DNA of 64,000 bases from Hyphomicrobiales bacterium (GTDB lineage: Bacteria > Pseudomonadota > Alphaproteobacteria > Rhizobiales > Rhizobiaceae), in the NCBI GenBank assembly GCA_900472175.1, contig UCHD01000012.1:27532-91531 (forward strand), read 5' to 3'. Positions 29,961 through 38,541 of the stretch are shown here, one piece after another (the stretch's first letter is position 1; the number at the start of each line of letters is the position of its first letter). The position numbers and the translations under genes were made by a program. Below the pieces are notes generated by a model. The model saw only the letters and a program-made list of their open reading frames with translations. It was not told the DNA's origin and searched no databases.

Positions 29961-30991
29961 ACCCAGCCCATCAGTTCCCGACGCACGACATGTTCGAGCA
30001 CGGTCATGCCGCCTGCGCTGTCGTTCAGGCAGGGGATATGGGCGAATTTCTCGCCGCCCGCATGGTGGAAAGTTTCAGCGGCTTCCACTGCGATTTCCTC
30101 CAGCGTTTCCAGGCAGTCCGAGACGAAGCCCGGATTGATCACTGCGATGCGCTTGACGCCTTCCTTGCCGAGCTTTTCCACCGTCTTGTCGGTATAGGGC
30201 TGCAGCCATTCTTCCGGTCCGAAACGGGACTGGAAGGTGACCTGCAGCTTCTCCTTCCCCCAGCCGAGCTTCTCACGCACTAGGCGTGCTGTTTTCTGAC
30301 ACTGACAGTAATAGGGGTCACCCTTGTCGAAATAGGATTGCGGGATGCCGTGGAAGGAGGTGAGCACCACTTCCGGCTCCCAGTCGAGCGTGGCGAGGCG
30401 GCTGGTGATCGAGTTGGCCAGCGCCTCGATGTAAACCGGATCGTCATGGTAGGGCGCCACCGTGCGCAGGGCCGGCTGCCAGCGCATTTTCAACAGCGCC
30501 TTGAAGGCCTCGTCGTTGACGGTCGCAGTCGTTGCCGCCGCATATTGCGGATAGAGCGGGAAGAGAAGGATCTTTTCGCAGCCGTCCTTCTGCAGTTCGT
30601 CCATCTTCGACTGGATCGACGGCTGGCCGTAGCGCATAGCCCAATCGACGCGCACGCCCGGAAGATCGGCAAAGGATTTCGCCATGATCTCCGCCTGGTT
30701 GCGGGTATAGGTGCGCAGGTAGCTCTCGTTCAAATCCTTGTTCCAGATCGTCTCATAGGCCTTGCCCACCTTGGCGGGGCGTGTGTTGAGCACGATGCCG
30801 AACAGGATCGGGTACCAGAAGAACGGCGACCATTCGATCACCCGCCGGTCCATCAGGAATTGCTTGAGATAGCGCCGCATCGACACCTTGTCGGTGCCAT
30901 CCGGCGTGCCGAGATTGACCAGCAGCACACCCACCTTGCCAAATTTGACGGGCGGGTGGTTGGTGGTCGTCGTTTCAGTGGCAGCGGTCAT
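29957..30991 (-). CDS. hemH: Ferrochelatase HemH
   Basis: A 344-residue membrane-associated enzyme inserting Fe(II) into protoporphyrin IX, the last step of haem synthesis. Conserved features: [11 protein letters not shown] (about 21-31), the porphyrin-binding MRYGQPSI region, [16 protein letters not shown], the catalytic His in [21 protein letters not shown] (about 206-226) and [13 protein letters not shown] near the C-terminus. The Thr-rich N-terminus (TAATETTTT) is unconserved. Monocistronic; convergent with queE. Confidence 0.96.
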   Translation of the reverse strand: MTAATETTTTNHPPVKFGKVGVLLVNLGTPDGTDKVSMRRYLKQFLMDRRVIEWSPFFWYPILFGIVLNTRPAKVGKAYETIWNKDLNESYLRTYTRNQAEIMAKSFADLPGVRVDWAMRYGQPSIQSKMDELQKDGCEKILLFPLYPQYAAATTATVNDEAFKALLKMRWQPALRTVAPYHDDPVYIEALANSITSRLATLDWEPEVVLTSFHGIPQSYFDKGDPYYCQCQKTARLVREKLGWGKEKLQVTFQSRFGPEEWLQPYTDKTVEKLGKEGVKRIAVINPGFVSDCLETLEEIAVEAAETFHHAGGEKFAHIPCLNDSAGGMTVLEHVVRRELMGWV

Positions 30992-31063
30992 GGCATATCC
31001 TGCGGTGTACGGGGCGGCGTCTCTTATACGGGAAGCGGCGCCTGCGGTTCATGCCGTTCTTAA

Positions 31064-31099
31064 AAAGAAAAACCGGCCCGGGGAACCCCGGACCGGCCG
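31064..31099 (-). terminator. Terminator of the 5'-nucleotidase gene
   Basis: Leftward, GGCCGGTCCGGGG pairs with CCCCGGGCCGG, loop TT, followed by TTTTTC and more T. It lies 22 bases past the stop codon. Confidence 0.88.
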
Positions 31100-31120
31100 A
31101 TTGACGAGAGACATATTGTC

Positions 31121-32986
31121 TTACTTGGCCGGAATTGTCAGTTCCTTGCCGATTTCCAGGTGGCGTGGGGCCGGGTTGCCATTGGCCTTGGCAATCGTCT
31201 TCCACAATTCGCCATTGCCATAGACGGCCTTGGCCAGATCCCAGAGCGTGTCACCCTTGGCAATCACATGCTTGTTTCCCGCCGTTGCCGGTGTCGCGGT
31301 TTCGCTTGCGGCCGGTTTGGCTTCGGTGGTCACAGCCGTGTCGGTGCTGGTCTGCGTCGACGGCTCTGCCGGGGTCGCAGCGGCTATCTCGGTGATGCGG
31401 CCGTCGGTCATTGGCTTGTAGGGATTGTTGGCGGTCAGATAGTCGGCAAGCACCGTCTCGAGCCCCGGACCGTAGTCATAGGCATTTTCGGCCTTGGTCT
31501 TGAAGATGCTGTAGCCATCGCCGCCATTGCGCATGAAGTTGTTGGTGACGACATTGTAGGTCTTGCCCGCATCGAGCGGCACATAGGCTTCGCCCTCCTT
31601 GACCTCGACGACCGAAATCCGGCTGCCGATCGGGCGGGTTCTATCGAAGGAGAACTTCATACCGGCCACCTGCGGGAAACGGCCACCGGCTTCCTCGATC
31701 TGGCTGAGGCCGTTTTCAAGGGCGGCAGCAATGTCGGCGCCCTTGATCTGGAAAGTCGCAACCGTGTTTTGGAACGGCAGAACGGTAATCGCCTCGCTCA
31801 TCGACACGTCGCCGGCGTCGATCGAGGCGCGCAAGCCGCCGCCATTGGTGATGGCGATGGTCACGCCCTGGCCCTTGACGCGGTCGAGCATGGCATCGGC
31901 GACGAGATCGCCCATCTCGCATTCCTTGGCGCGGCAGGATTCACGGGTGCCGTCGATCGCGGCTTCCGTCTTGCCGATGATCTTCGCCTTCAGGTCGTCG
32001 ATCGGCTTGGCCATTTCCTTGACGCGGGCAAGCACGGTTTCATCCGGCTTGAACCTGGAATCGATCAGGATCGGATCGCCCTTGGCGGATTTGACCACGC
32101 CATTATCATCGAAATTGACGGTGAGATCGCCGAGATACTTGCTGTAGGAACCGGCCTGTACGACCGGAACCTTGTAGCCGCCGGGGTTGTCGACCATCGT
32201 CGGATAGGGGCCTTCGGCCTTCTCGTCGGTGTTGGACAACAGGCTGTGCGAGTGGCCGCCGACGACGATATCGACATCGGGGATCTTGGCGATGATGGCG
32301 AGATCGCGCGGATAGCCAACGTGCGTGAGTGCGATGATCTTGTCGACGCCCTGCTTCTTCAGGTCCTGCACGGCTGTGGTGATCGTATCGACATCCACGC
32401 CGATCAGCACGTCGTCGCCCGGCGACGAGATTTCCGGCGTGTCGTTGGCGACCGCGCCGACGATGCCGATCTTCTGGCCGCCGACGTCCAGAACCAGCGA
32501 GGGCTTGATACGGTCGATGAGCTTGGACTTGTAGCCGGCCAGCACATTGGAGGAAATGACCGGGAAGGTGACCTTGTCGAGGAAGGTAACCAGGCCGTCT
32601 TCGCCTTCGTCGAACTCATGGTTGCCGATGGTCATGGCATCGAATTTCATCAGGTTGAGAAATTCGGCTTCGGCGGCACCCTTATAGGTGGTGAAGAACA
32701 GTGAGCCCTGGAAATTGTCGCCTGCGTTGAGCAACAACACATTCTTGCCCGTCAGTTCCTGGCGCTGCTGGTCGATCGCTACCTTCAGCCGCGCGACACC
32801 GCCGAAGCATTCGTTCTTGCCTTCTTCCTCGGCCGAGCAGGTGGAATCGTACTTGTTGATCGATTCGATGCGCGAGTGGAAATCGTTGATGTGCAGGATA
32901 TTCAATTCATAATCGGCGAAGGCGGCACCGGACGAAAGCGCAAAAATCGAGGCTGTCATCAGCCCGGTTCGCAAATGTCTGATCAT
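31121..32986 (-). CDS. Periplasmic 5'-nucleotidase/2',3'-cyclic phosphodiesterase with C-terminal LysM
   Basis: A 621-residue secreted enzyme of the UshA/CpdB type. Signal peptide about 1-24 (ending AAFA). The metallophosphatase domain (about 27-300) shows NDFHSR, NAGDNFQGS, IGNHEFDEG and VVGGHSHS, all dimetal ligands. The C-terminal nucleotidase domain (about 335-535) has the stacking/substrate segment NGGGLRASIDAG and NNFMRNGGDGYS. After a Thr/Ala/Pro linker (about 540-568) comes a LysM domain (about 570-618; VIAKGDTLWDLAKAVYGNG, ELWKTIAKAN), which should hold the protein on peptidoglycan. It likely recovers phosphate or nucleosides from nucleotides outside the inner membrane. Monocistronic. 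Confidence 0.93.
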   Translation of the reverse strand: MIRHLRTGLMTASIFALSSGAAFADYELNILHINDFHSRIESINKYDSTCSAEEEGKNECFGGVARLKVAIDQQRQELTGKNVLLLNAGDNFQGSLFFTTYKGAAEAEFLNLMKFDAMTIGNHEFDEGEDGLVTFLDKVTFPVISSNVLAGYKSKLIDRIKPSLVLDVGGQKIGIVGAVANDTPEISSPGDDVLIGVDVDTITTAVQDLKKQGVDKIIALTHVGYPRDLAIIAKIPDVDIVVGGHSHSLLSNTDEKAEGPYPTMVDNPGGYKVPVVQAGSYSKYLGDLTVNFDDNGVVKSAKGDPILIDSRFKPDETVLARVKEMAKPIDDLKAKIIGKTEAAIDGTRESCRAKECEMGDLVADAMLDRVKGQGVTIAITNGGGLRASIDAGDVSMSEAITVLPFQNTVATFQIKGADIAAALENGLSQIEEAGGRFPQVAGMKFSFDRTRPIGSRISVVEVKEGEAYVPLDAGKTYNVVTNNFMRNGGDGYSIFKTKAENAYDYGPGLETVLADYLTANNPYKPMTDGRITEIAAATPAEPSTQTSTDTAVTTEAKPAASETATPATAGNKHVIAKGDTLWDLAKAVYGNGELWKTIAKANGNPAPRHLEIGKELTIPAK

Positions 32987-33152
32987 GTTTGTCTCCCCAG
33001 TTGTGGTGTTTGATCCGTTCGCGGCGATTTTAGACGCTGGCTGTGCTCAGCCTATGACACCGCGCTCGAGCTGATGCTTTCATCTGGAAGCGCTGACATC
33101 AAGCGGAAATCGAAGGAATTAACGGTAGCTTCCGGGCAGGGTTAAAATCACC

Positions 33153-33200
33153 GGCCGCATGAGACCGGCCCGCTTGAGCACGGGCCGGTCTCATGCGGCC
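33153..33200. terminator. Long perfect hairpin, 20-bp arms
   Basis: Arms 33153-33172 and 33181-33200 are exact inverted copies around an 8-base loop. It lies directly after the DUF1330 gene end (33206), and leftward the tail is GGTGATTTTAAC. It probably ends that unit; the unusual length may mean a repeated palindromic element. Confidence 0.65.
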
Positions 33201-33205
33201 ATCGG

Positions 33206-33529
33206 CTAGACCTTGAGGATATCGGTCGCCTGATGATTGTCCTCCACGCAATCGACAAGAATGATGTCGGCTTCAGAGTTTTGGGTCCGTAGCGGCAGGA
33301 TTGCCTGATAGGCGGGTGAAGCATACCAGGCGCGGGCAGTTTGCCGGTCCGGGAAGGCGATCATGACGAGGTCTCCGGGCCAGCTGCCTTCAAGAATGTC
33401 CTTGCGGCTGCCATGGATGACGAACCGGCCTTGAAAGGGAGCCAGCGTCGCGTCGATGGCGGCGAGATAGGCGACGATCTCCGGGTTCATGGCGACATTG
33501 CGCAAATGTGCGACGGCAAAGGATGTCAT
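33206..33529 (-). CDS. DUF1330 family protein
   Basis: A 107-residue ferredoxin-like (dimeric alpha/beta barrel) protein. The family pattern is visible: VAYLAAIDATLAPFQGRFVIHG (about 19-40), GDLVMIAFPDRQTARAWYAS (about 52-71) and YQAILPLRTQNSEADIILVD. Biochemical role unknown; some members bind small molecules. A strong GGAG site precedes the ATG. It follows the small membrane protein gene by 29 bases on the same strand, so the two are likely co-transcribed, divergent from the Xre regulator. Confidence 0.85.
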   Translation of the reverse strand: MTSFAVAHLRNVAMNPEIVAYLAAIDATLAPFQGRFVIHGSRKDILEGSWPGDLVMIAFPDRQTARAWYASPAYQAILPLRTQNSEADIILVDCVEDNHQATDILKV

Positions 33530-33558
33530 GTATTATCTCCAAAACTGCTCTGGAAAGA

Positions 33559-33957
33559 TCAGGAGCCGGATACCGCCAGCCGGCTGCGGGATGCGTCGCG
33601 CTCCAGCTTTGCCAGCAGGGCGACGATCGCGGCCTGACCAATCAGGAAGACCCAGCCGAGTGCATTTGGCGCGATGAAGCCACCGGCCGGCAGAAGCACG
33701 CTGGCAAGAACCCAGAGCAGATTGCCGAGGATCACGAGGTTGACTGCCCATCGCGGCGTTGACGCGATCACGGTCAGTGCCATGAAGGCCGCGATCGGGA
33801 AAAGACTGAGGCCTGCATAATGCAGCAACGGCTGGGGGATCTGCGTGACCGGGCTGATTGCCGTGGACCCGGCGAGAAGGACGGTCCCCATCGCAGCGCA
33901 GGTCAACGCATCGGCGCCAATCAGGGTTTTGAGGGAAAGTTCGTTGATTTTCTGCAT
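33559..33957 (-). CDS. Small membrane protein of unknown function
   Basis: 132 residues with four predicted membrane helices (about 10-32, 45-63, 70-92, 97-118: TLIGADALTCAAMGTVLLAG, YAGLSLFPIAAFMALTVIAS, AVNLVILGNLLWVLASVLLP, ALGWVFLIGQAAIVALLAKL). No enzyme motif. Similar short four-helix proteins occur next to Xre regulators in rhizobia. First gene of a pair with DUF1330, divergent from the regulator at 34092, which is the best guess for its control. Confidence 0.7.
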   Translation of the reverse strand: MQKINELSLKTLIGADALTCAAMGTVLLAGSTAISPVTQIPQPLLHYAGLSLFPIAAFMALTVIASTPRWAVNLVILGNLLWVLASVLLPAGGFIAPNALGWVFLIGQAAIVALLAKLERDASRSRLAVSGS

Positions 33958-34091
33958 GATCTGGCCCGTTCCTTTGAGGTGACCGGCATCCTCCTGTGAT
34001 GCCTTGACCCTGATCCTGGAACAGTTCGATGCAGCCGTCGATTACGCGGAAGGTAATTGCCAGCGATACCTCGTGACGGCATAGTTGGTCC

Positions 34092-34910
34092 ATGTTGAAG
34101 GAACCCAATTCTGCCGGAGACCTGCTGCGGGACTGGCGTCAAAGACGCCGGTTGAGCCAGCTTGCGCTCGCTATCGATACAGATATTTCGCAGCGTCATC
34201 TCAGTTTCGTGGAATCCGGCCGCTCGCTGCCAAGCCGCGACATGGTGCTGAGATTGACGGAGCAGCTGGATGTGCCGCTGCGCGAGCGCAACGCCATCCT
34301 GATGGCCGCCGGCTTTGCGCCGATCTATCGCGACCGGCCGCTCGGCTCGCCGGAACTGGCCGGTGCGCGTTCGGTGATCCAGCGCATTCTCGACGGCCAC
34401 GACCCGCATCCGGCATTGGCCGTCGACCGGCACTGGACATTGCTTTCGGCCAATCGGGCGGTGGGGCTGCTTCTGGCCGGTGTTGCCGATCATCTGGTTG
34501 CCGGACCGGTGAATGTGCTGCGCGTCAGCCTGCATCCGGATGGGCTTGCGAGCCGCGTGGTGAATTTCCGGGAGTGGCGCAGCCATATCGTCAAGCGGCT
34601 GTCGCACGAAATCGATGTCTCGGCCGATCCGCAGCTTGCCGCACTGCTCGACGAACTCAAATCCTATCCGGTGCCGACCGGGGCGAGGGCGCCAAGCAAG
34701 CAAGACAACAGCGCCCATGCGGATATAGCGGTTCCGCTGATCCTGACGAGCGAGTGGGGCCCACTTTCCTTTCTGAGCACGACGACGGTCTTTGGTACGG
34801 CGACCGATGTGACGCTTTCGGAAGTCACGATCGAGGCGTTCTTCCCGGCGGATGCTCAGACATCCAAGGCGATGGCGGACATGGCGGCGCGAGAAACGTC
34901 CGAGCCCTGA
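34092..34910 (+). CDS. Xre-family regulator with MmyB-like ligand domain
   Basis: A 272-residue regulator: HTH_3 domain at about 10-65 (LRDWRQRRRLSQLALAIDTD, then SQRHLSFVESGRSLPSRDMV) and a C-terminal MmyB-like sensor domain (about 95-265; ALAVDRHWTLLSANRAVGLL, LRVSLHPDGLASRVVNFREW, then STTTVFGTATDVTLSEVTIE). Such regulators bind a fatty-acid-like ligand in the MmyB-type family. It is divergent from the membrane protein/DUF1330 pair with 134 bases between, so these are the probable targets. A terminator follows. Confidence 0.9.
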   Translation: MLKEPNSAGDLLRDWRQRRRLSQLALAIDTDISQRHLSFVESGRSLPSRDMVLRLTEQLDVPLRERNAILMAAGFAPIYRDRPLGSPELAGARSVIQRILDGHDPHPALAVDRHWTLLSANRAVGLLLAGVADHLVAGPVNVLRVSLHPDGLASRVVNFREWRSHIVKRLSHEIDVSADPQLAALLDELKSYPVPTGARAPSKQDNSAHADIAVPLILTSEWGPLSFLSTTTVFGTATDVTLSEVTIEAFFPADAQTSKAMADMAARETSEP

Positions 34911-34915
34911 CACAG

Positions 34916-34947
34916 AAAACCCTCCGGACGTGGAGCCCGGAGGGTTT
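34916..34947 (+). terminator. Terminator of the Xre regulator gene
   Basis: AAAACCCTCCGG and CCGGAGGGTTTT arms. The A/T flanks make it usable in both directions; it also lies past the end of omp10 (34979). Confidence 0.85.
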
Positions 34948-34978
34948 TGATCGTCTTTAACGCACAATGCGAGTGGGA

Positions 34979-35347
34979 TCAGGCCTTGCGGGACAGCGAG
35001 AATTGCGCGCCGGAATCCGTGGTGCAGTTGAGCTGTGATGCCGATACCATGGCGCAATTGACCTTCGACTGGGTCTTGCGGAGCACCGAGTACATGTTGA
35101 TCTCGACCAGTTGCGGAGACAGGTTGGTATAGGTTCCCGAGGCAATTTCCTGGTTTGTATCCGTTGTTCGCGTGCTGAAGGTTCCGCCGGAAAAGGTAGA
35201 GACAACGCCATTCGGATCGACCCATGCGCCCTGGACGCCAACGGGCGCCATCTGGCGGCTTGGCGGCAGTTCCCGCACTGGTCCCCCACCCTGGCAGGAA
35301 GCCAGAGCTGCGGCGGACAGAACTGTCAGGATGGCGATCGGCTTCAT
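34979..35347 (-). CDS. omp10: Outer-membrane lipoprotein Omp10 homolog
   Basis: A 122-residue lipoprotein. Lipobox ALASC with C18 as the acylated cysteine. The mature part follows Brucella Omp10 closely: GAWVDPNGVVSTFSGGTF, STRTTDTNQEIASGTYTN, SPQLVEINMYSVLR, VNCAMVSASQLNCT with its cysteine pair. In Brucella it is a minor outer-membrane antigen of unclear biochemical role. I start at the ATG at 35347 (MKPIAILTVL); the frame is open upstream but those residues are not a signal sequence. Confidence 0.9.
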   Translation of the reverse strand: MKPIAILTVLSAAALASCQGGGPVRELPPSRQMAPVGVQGAWVDPNGVVSTFSGGTFSTRTTDTNQEIASGTYTNLSPQLVEINMYSVLRKTQSKVNCAMVSASQLNCTTDSGAQFSLSRKA

Positions 35348-35465
35348 ATGTGTCTCCCGGAGGCTGCGCGGAAAGCTGTCTTTCGATTGAAAAAACCATG
35401 CCGTGATCAGGAGTTGAATGCAAGAGTGGGGCGTGAGCAGGGCAGGTATTATTCGGTCTTCAACG

Positions 35466-35497
35466 AAAAACGCCCGGAGATCGTTCCCCGGGCGTTC
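35466..35497 (-). terminator. Terminator of homospermidine synthase gene
   Basis: Leftward, GAACGCCCGGGG pairs with CCGGGCGTT, followed by TTTT. It lies 25 bases beyond the stop codon. Confidence 0.8.
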
Positions 35498-35521
35498 AAT
35501 ATTCAAGCGTAATCAGTCAGT

Positions 35522-36973
35522 TCAGCGAACGAGGATGTTCTTGAACTGCCATGGATCCTTGGTGTCGAGTTCTTCCGGGAACAGGCCCGGACGGCCGTCA
35601 AGCGGGGTCCAGTCGGTGTAATGACCTTCGACCGGGCCGAGATACGGCGTCTGCACCTCGAGGCAGCGCTTGTAGTCGATCTCATCGGCTTCGACGATGC
35701 CGGCGGTCGGGTTTTCAAGCGCCCAGACCATGCCGGACAGAACAGCCGAGGTGACCTGCAGGCCGGTGGCGTTCTGGTACGGCGCAATGCGGCGGGTTTC
35801 TTCCAGCGACAGGCGCGAGCCATACCAGTAGGCGTTCTTGTCGTGGCCATAGAGCAGGACGCCGAGTTCGTCGATGCCTTCGACCAGTTCGTGCTCGTCG
35901 AGAACGTGGTGAACCGGCTGTGCATTGCCGCCGTTGCCGAACATTTCGTGCAGCGACAGGACGGCATCATTGGCTGGATGGTAAGCGTAGTGGCAGGTCG
36001 GGCGGAACGTGACGTCGCCGTCCTTGTCCTTCACCGTGAAGTAGTCGGCGATCGAGATCGATTCATTGTGGGTGACGAGGAAGCCATACTGCGGGCCTGG
36101 TGTCGGGCACCAGGTGCGAACGCGGGTGTTGGCGCCCGGCTGTTCGAGATAGATGGCGGCCTTGTTGCCCTTCTTATGCTTCTTGGCGTTCTTCGGCATC
36201 CAGTTTTCATGGGTGCCCCAGCCGAGTTCGGCAGGCTGCAGGCCTTCGGAAATGAAGCCTTCGACCGACCAGGTGTTCCAGAAGACGTTGAGCGGCTTCG
36301 GGTTCTTGGTCAGCTGGGTATCGCGTTCGGCGATATGGATGCCCTTGACGCCGGTCTTCTTCATCAGCTTGGCCCAGCCTTCGCGGTCATGCTGGTCTGG
36401 CTCGTCGAACTTGATGTCGAGATCGTTGGCAAGGTTCACCAGAGCCTGCTTGACGAACCAGGAGACCATGCCCGGGTTTGCACCGCAGGTCGACACGGCG
36501 GTGGCACCGCCCGGGTTCTTGGCCTTTTCCTTGCGCAGCGTTTCGCGCAACGCATAGTTGGTGCGGTCGGCATTCTTCATGTTCTTGTCGAAGTAGAAGC
36601 CGAGCCAGGGCTCGATGACCGTGTCGATATAGAGGACGTCGAGCTTGCGGCAGAGCTTCATCAGATCGACCGAGCCGGTATCGACCGACAGGTTGACGCA
36701 GAAACCCTGGCCGCCGCCTTCGGTGAGAAGCGGCTTCAAGAGGTCCTTGTAGTTGTCCTTGGTGACATATTCCTTGATGTGGCGGACGCCATGCTTGGCA
36801 AGGATTTCCATGTCGGCAGCATCTTCGCGCGGGTCGATGACAACCATCCGGCTCTTGTCGAATTTGAAGTGGCGCTCGATCAGGGGCAGGGTGCCGCGGC
36901 CGATGGAGCCAAAGCCGATCATGACGATCGGGCCGGTGATTTCGCCGTGAATCGGGTAGGTTGTTTCTGCCAT
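35522..36973 (-). CDS. hss: Homospermidine synthase
   Basis: A 483-residue NAD-dependent enzyme condensing two putrescines (or putrescine with spermidine) to sym-homospermidine, the characteristic polyamine of many rhizobia. The Rossmann motif is IGFGSIGRGTLP (about 19-30). Other family stretches: ALRETLRKEKAKNPGGATAV, VSTCGANPGMVSWFVKQAL and YFTVKDKDGDVTFRPTCHYA. The chosen ATG at 36973 has AGGAG eight bases upstream; 15 more codons upstream are open but lack support. Monocistronic. A perfect palindrome at 37059-37073 sits in its promoter region. Confidence 0.94.
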   Translation of the reverse strand: MAETTYPIHGEITGPIVMIGFGSIGRGTLPLIERHFKFDKSRMVVIDPREDAADMEILAKHGVRHIKEYVTKDNYKDLLKPLLTEGGGQGFCVNLSVDTGSVDLMKLCRKLDVLYIDTVIEPWLGFYFDKNMKNADRTNYALRETLRKEKAKNPGGATAVSTCGANPGMVSWFVKQALVNLANDLDIKFDEPDQHDREGWAKLMKKTGVKGIHIAERDTQLTKNPKPLNVFWNTWSVEGFISEGLQPAELGWGTHENWMPKNAKKHKKGNKAAIYLEQPGANTRVRTWCPTPGPQYGFLVTHNESISIADYFTVKDKDGDVTFRPTCHYAYHPANDAVLSLHEMFGNGGNAQPVHHVLDEHELVEGIDELGVLLYGHDKNAYWYGSRLSLEETRRIAPYQNATGLQVTSAVLSGMVWALENPTAGIVEADEIDYKRCLEVQTPYLGPVEGHYTDWTPLDGRPGLFPEELDTKDPWQFKNILVR

Positions 36974-37058
36974 TTCGCTTGTCTCCTGCGGACGGGTTCG
37001 TCTGGATATGGAGGGCATACCGTGCCTGCCCTCTGGTTGAAAGGCCCTAGAGCATAGA

Positions 37059-37073
37059 TTATTGTCACAATAA
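37059..37073. promoter_or_regulatory. Palindrome upstream of homospermidine synthase
   Basis: TTATTGT-C-ACAATAA, a perfect 7-bp-arm dyad, 86 bases upstream of the hss start. Typical operator form; regulator unknown. Confidence 0.45.
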
Positions 37074-37126
37074 AGGGTGACGCGGCATCCCGGCCGGTTT
37101 GTAGCATGCTGTCGATGACAGGTTTA

Positions 37127-37145
37127 CGGCTCTTGTGAAGAGCCG
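37127..37145 (-). terminator. Hairpin at the end of the hmgA operon
   Basis: CGGCTCTT-GTG-AAGAGCCG, perfect 8-bp arms five bases beyond the hydrolase stop. The U-tract is poor. Confidence 0.5.
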
Positions 37146-37149
37146 CTCT

Positions 37150-37797
37150 TCACGCCTTCCTGGTGATTTCTGCAGACCAGATCTTTGCCGTGCCGGCCAT
37201 GGTTTTCAGATGATCGGTGGTGGAGAAGCCGGACACCGTCTTGCGCGGTTTCAGGTCGTGGTCACCGTCCTGAAGCCAGAGAATGCGGATGTTGCCGGAC
37301 AGCGGGTAGCCTGCAACCTCATCCCGTGTTCCGAATTCGTCACGGGTTCCCTGGCAGATAAGCGTGGGCGTGTTCAGGTCCGCCAGATGGTGCGTGCGCA
37401 GGCTTTCAGGTTTCCCAGGCGGATGGAACGGATAGCCGAGGCACAGCAGACCGGTGATGGCTCCCCGCGACAAAAGGTCATCGGCCACCATGCTGGCAAC
37501 ACGGCCACCCATCGACTTGCCACCGATGATCAACGGTCCCTGCGCGCCGAGCCGCTCAACGGCGGCGATGTATTCCGGGATCAGCTTTTCCGCCTTTGGC
37601 GGCGGCTTGCGGCCGTCCGAGGTGCGGCGGGCGGCCATATAGCCGAACTCGAAGCGGGCGACGCGAAATCCTTCGGCGACGAGCGCTGCCGTGGTTGCCG
37701 TCATCGAAGCGGAATCCATCGGCGCGCCGGCGCCATGGGCAAGCAGGATCGTCACGGCTGCATCGGCCGGTCCGTCGATGAGAAAATCCTGATTCAT
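37150..37797 (-). CDS. Alpha/beta hydrolase of the KANL3/Tex30-like family
   Basis: A 215-residue compact hydrolase. Motifs: LLAHGAGAPMDS (oxyanion loop, about 18-29), FEFGYMAARR, the nucleophile elbow IIGGKSMGGRVAS (Ser of GKSMGG, about 100), an acid in CQGTRDEFGTRD and the His in LQDGDHDLKP. Substrate unknown. The ATG at 37797 has a GGTGGAGCC stretch upstream. It is the last gene of hmgA-fahA-maiA, 92 bases after maiA, which suggests but does not prove a role in aromatic catabolism. Confidence 0.8.
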   Translation of the reverse strand: MNQDFLIDGPADAAVTILLAHGAGAPMDSASMTATTAALVAEGFRVARFEFGYMAARRTSDGRKPPPKAEKLIPEYIAAVERLGAQGPLIIGGKSMGGRVASMVADDLLSRGAITGLLCLGYPFHPPGKPESLRTHHLADLNTPTLICQGTRDEFGTRDEVAGYPLSGNIRILWLQDGDHDLKPRKTVSGFSTTDHLKTMAGTAKIWSAEITRKA

Positions 37798-37889
37798 GGT
37801 GGAGCCTCTTCCGAGAGGGCCGTCACCGGCCGAAGCGATCCTTATGTCAAAAATGGCTTCCTCCGGAAAGCCGCCCGATCGGTGTTGGG

Positions 37890-38531
37890 CTATTTCGGTG
37901 CGGCCTGATCCGGATGGGCTGCTGCAAAGGCCGGCAGCGACGCACATCTGTCGGCGATCTCCACCGTGCGCGGGCAGGCTGACAGATCGGCATTCCAGCG
38001 CCGGGCATTGTAGACCTGCGGCACAAGGCAGAGATCGGCCATGCTCGGGGTGTCGCCGTGGCAAAAGCTGCCGGTTGCGGGGTTGTCGAGCAGGCGTTCG
38101 AATGCGCTCAGACCTTCGCCGATGAACTTGCGCATCCATGCGGAGCGTGCCGCGTCGGGATCGCTGGATTGCTGCATGACGTAGGCGGCGACCCCGAGAT
38201 TGCAGACCGGATGGATGTCCATGGCGATCGCATAGGACAGCGCGCGGACGCGGTGACGGCCAAGCGGGTCGGTAGGGAGAAACGTGGTGCCTGGCCGGGT
38301 TTCCGCCAGATATTCGATGATGGCGAGCGACTGCGTCAACATCTGACCATCGATCTGCAGGGCCGGAACCAGACCCTGCGGATTGCGGGCAAGGTGTTCC
38401 GGTTGCTTGTGTTCTCCGCGTAAAAGATCGACAGGCACTGATTTGTAAGGGATGGCCAGCATGTTGAGCGCGATCCGCACCCGGTAACTGGCCGAGGAGC
38501 GCCAGTAATCGAACAGAACCGTGTCGGTCAT
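37890..38531 (-). CDS. maiA: Maleylacetoacetate isomerase
   Basis: A 213-residue zeta-class glutathione S-transferase that isomerises maleylacetoacetate to fumarylacetoacetate with glutathione. The N-terminal thioredoxin-like domain carries the zeta motif YWRSSASYRVRIALN (catalytic Ser-Ser and Cys-free variant, about 9-23) and NPQGLVPALQIDGQMLTQSL; the helical domain shows HPVCNLGV and GDTPSMADLCLVPQ. I start at the ATG at 38531, which leaves a 10-base gap after fahA; the open frame to 38555 would overlap it. The pathway context (hmgA, fahA) makes the assignment firm. Confidence 0.93.
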   Translation of the reverse strand: MTDTVLFDYWRSSASYRVRIALNMLAIPYKSVPVDLLRGEHKQPEHLARNPQGLVPALQIDGQMLTQSLAIIEYLAETRPGTTFLPTDPLGRHRVRALSYAIAMDIHPVCNLGVAAYVMQQSSDPDAARSAWMRKFIGEGLSAFERLLDNPATGSFCHGDTPSMADLCLVPQVYNARRWNADLSACPRTVEIADRCASLPAFAAAHPDQAAPK

Positions 38532-38541
38532 CGAATATGCC

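Noticed and set aside
31160..32704. 514-codon + strand frame opposite the 5'-nucleotidase
   Set aside because: Shadow of a conserved gene; composition is dominated by His/Gly/Val/Asp repeats typical of antisense frames.
35621..37057. 478-codon + strand frame opposite homospermidine synthase
   Set aside because: Shadow of a conserved gene with no start signal.
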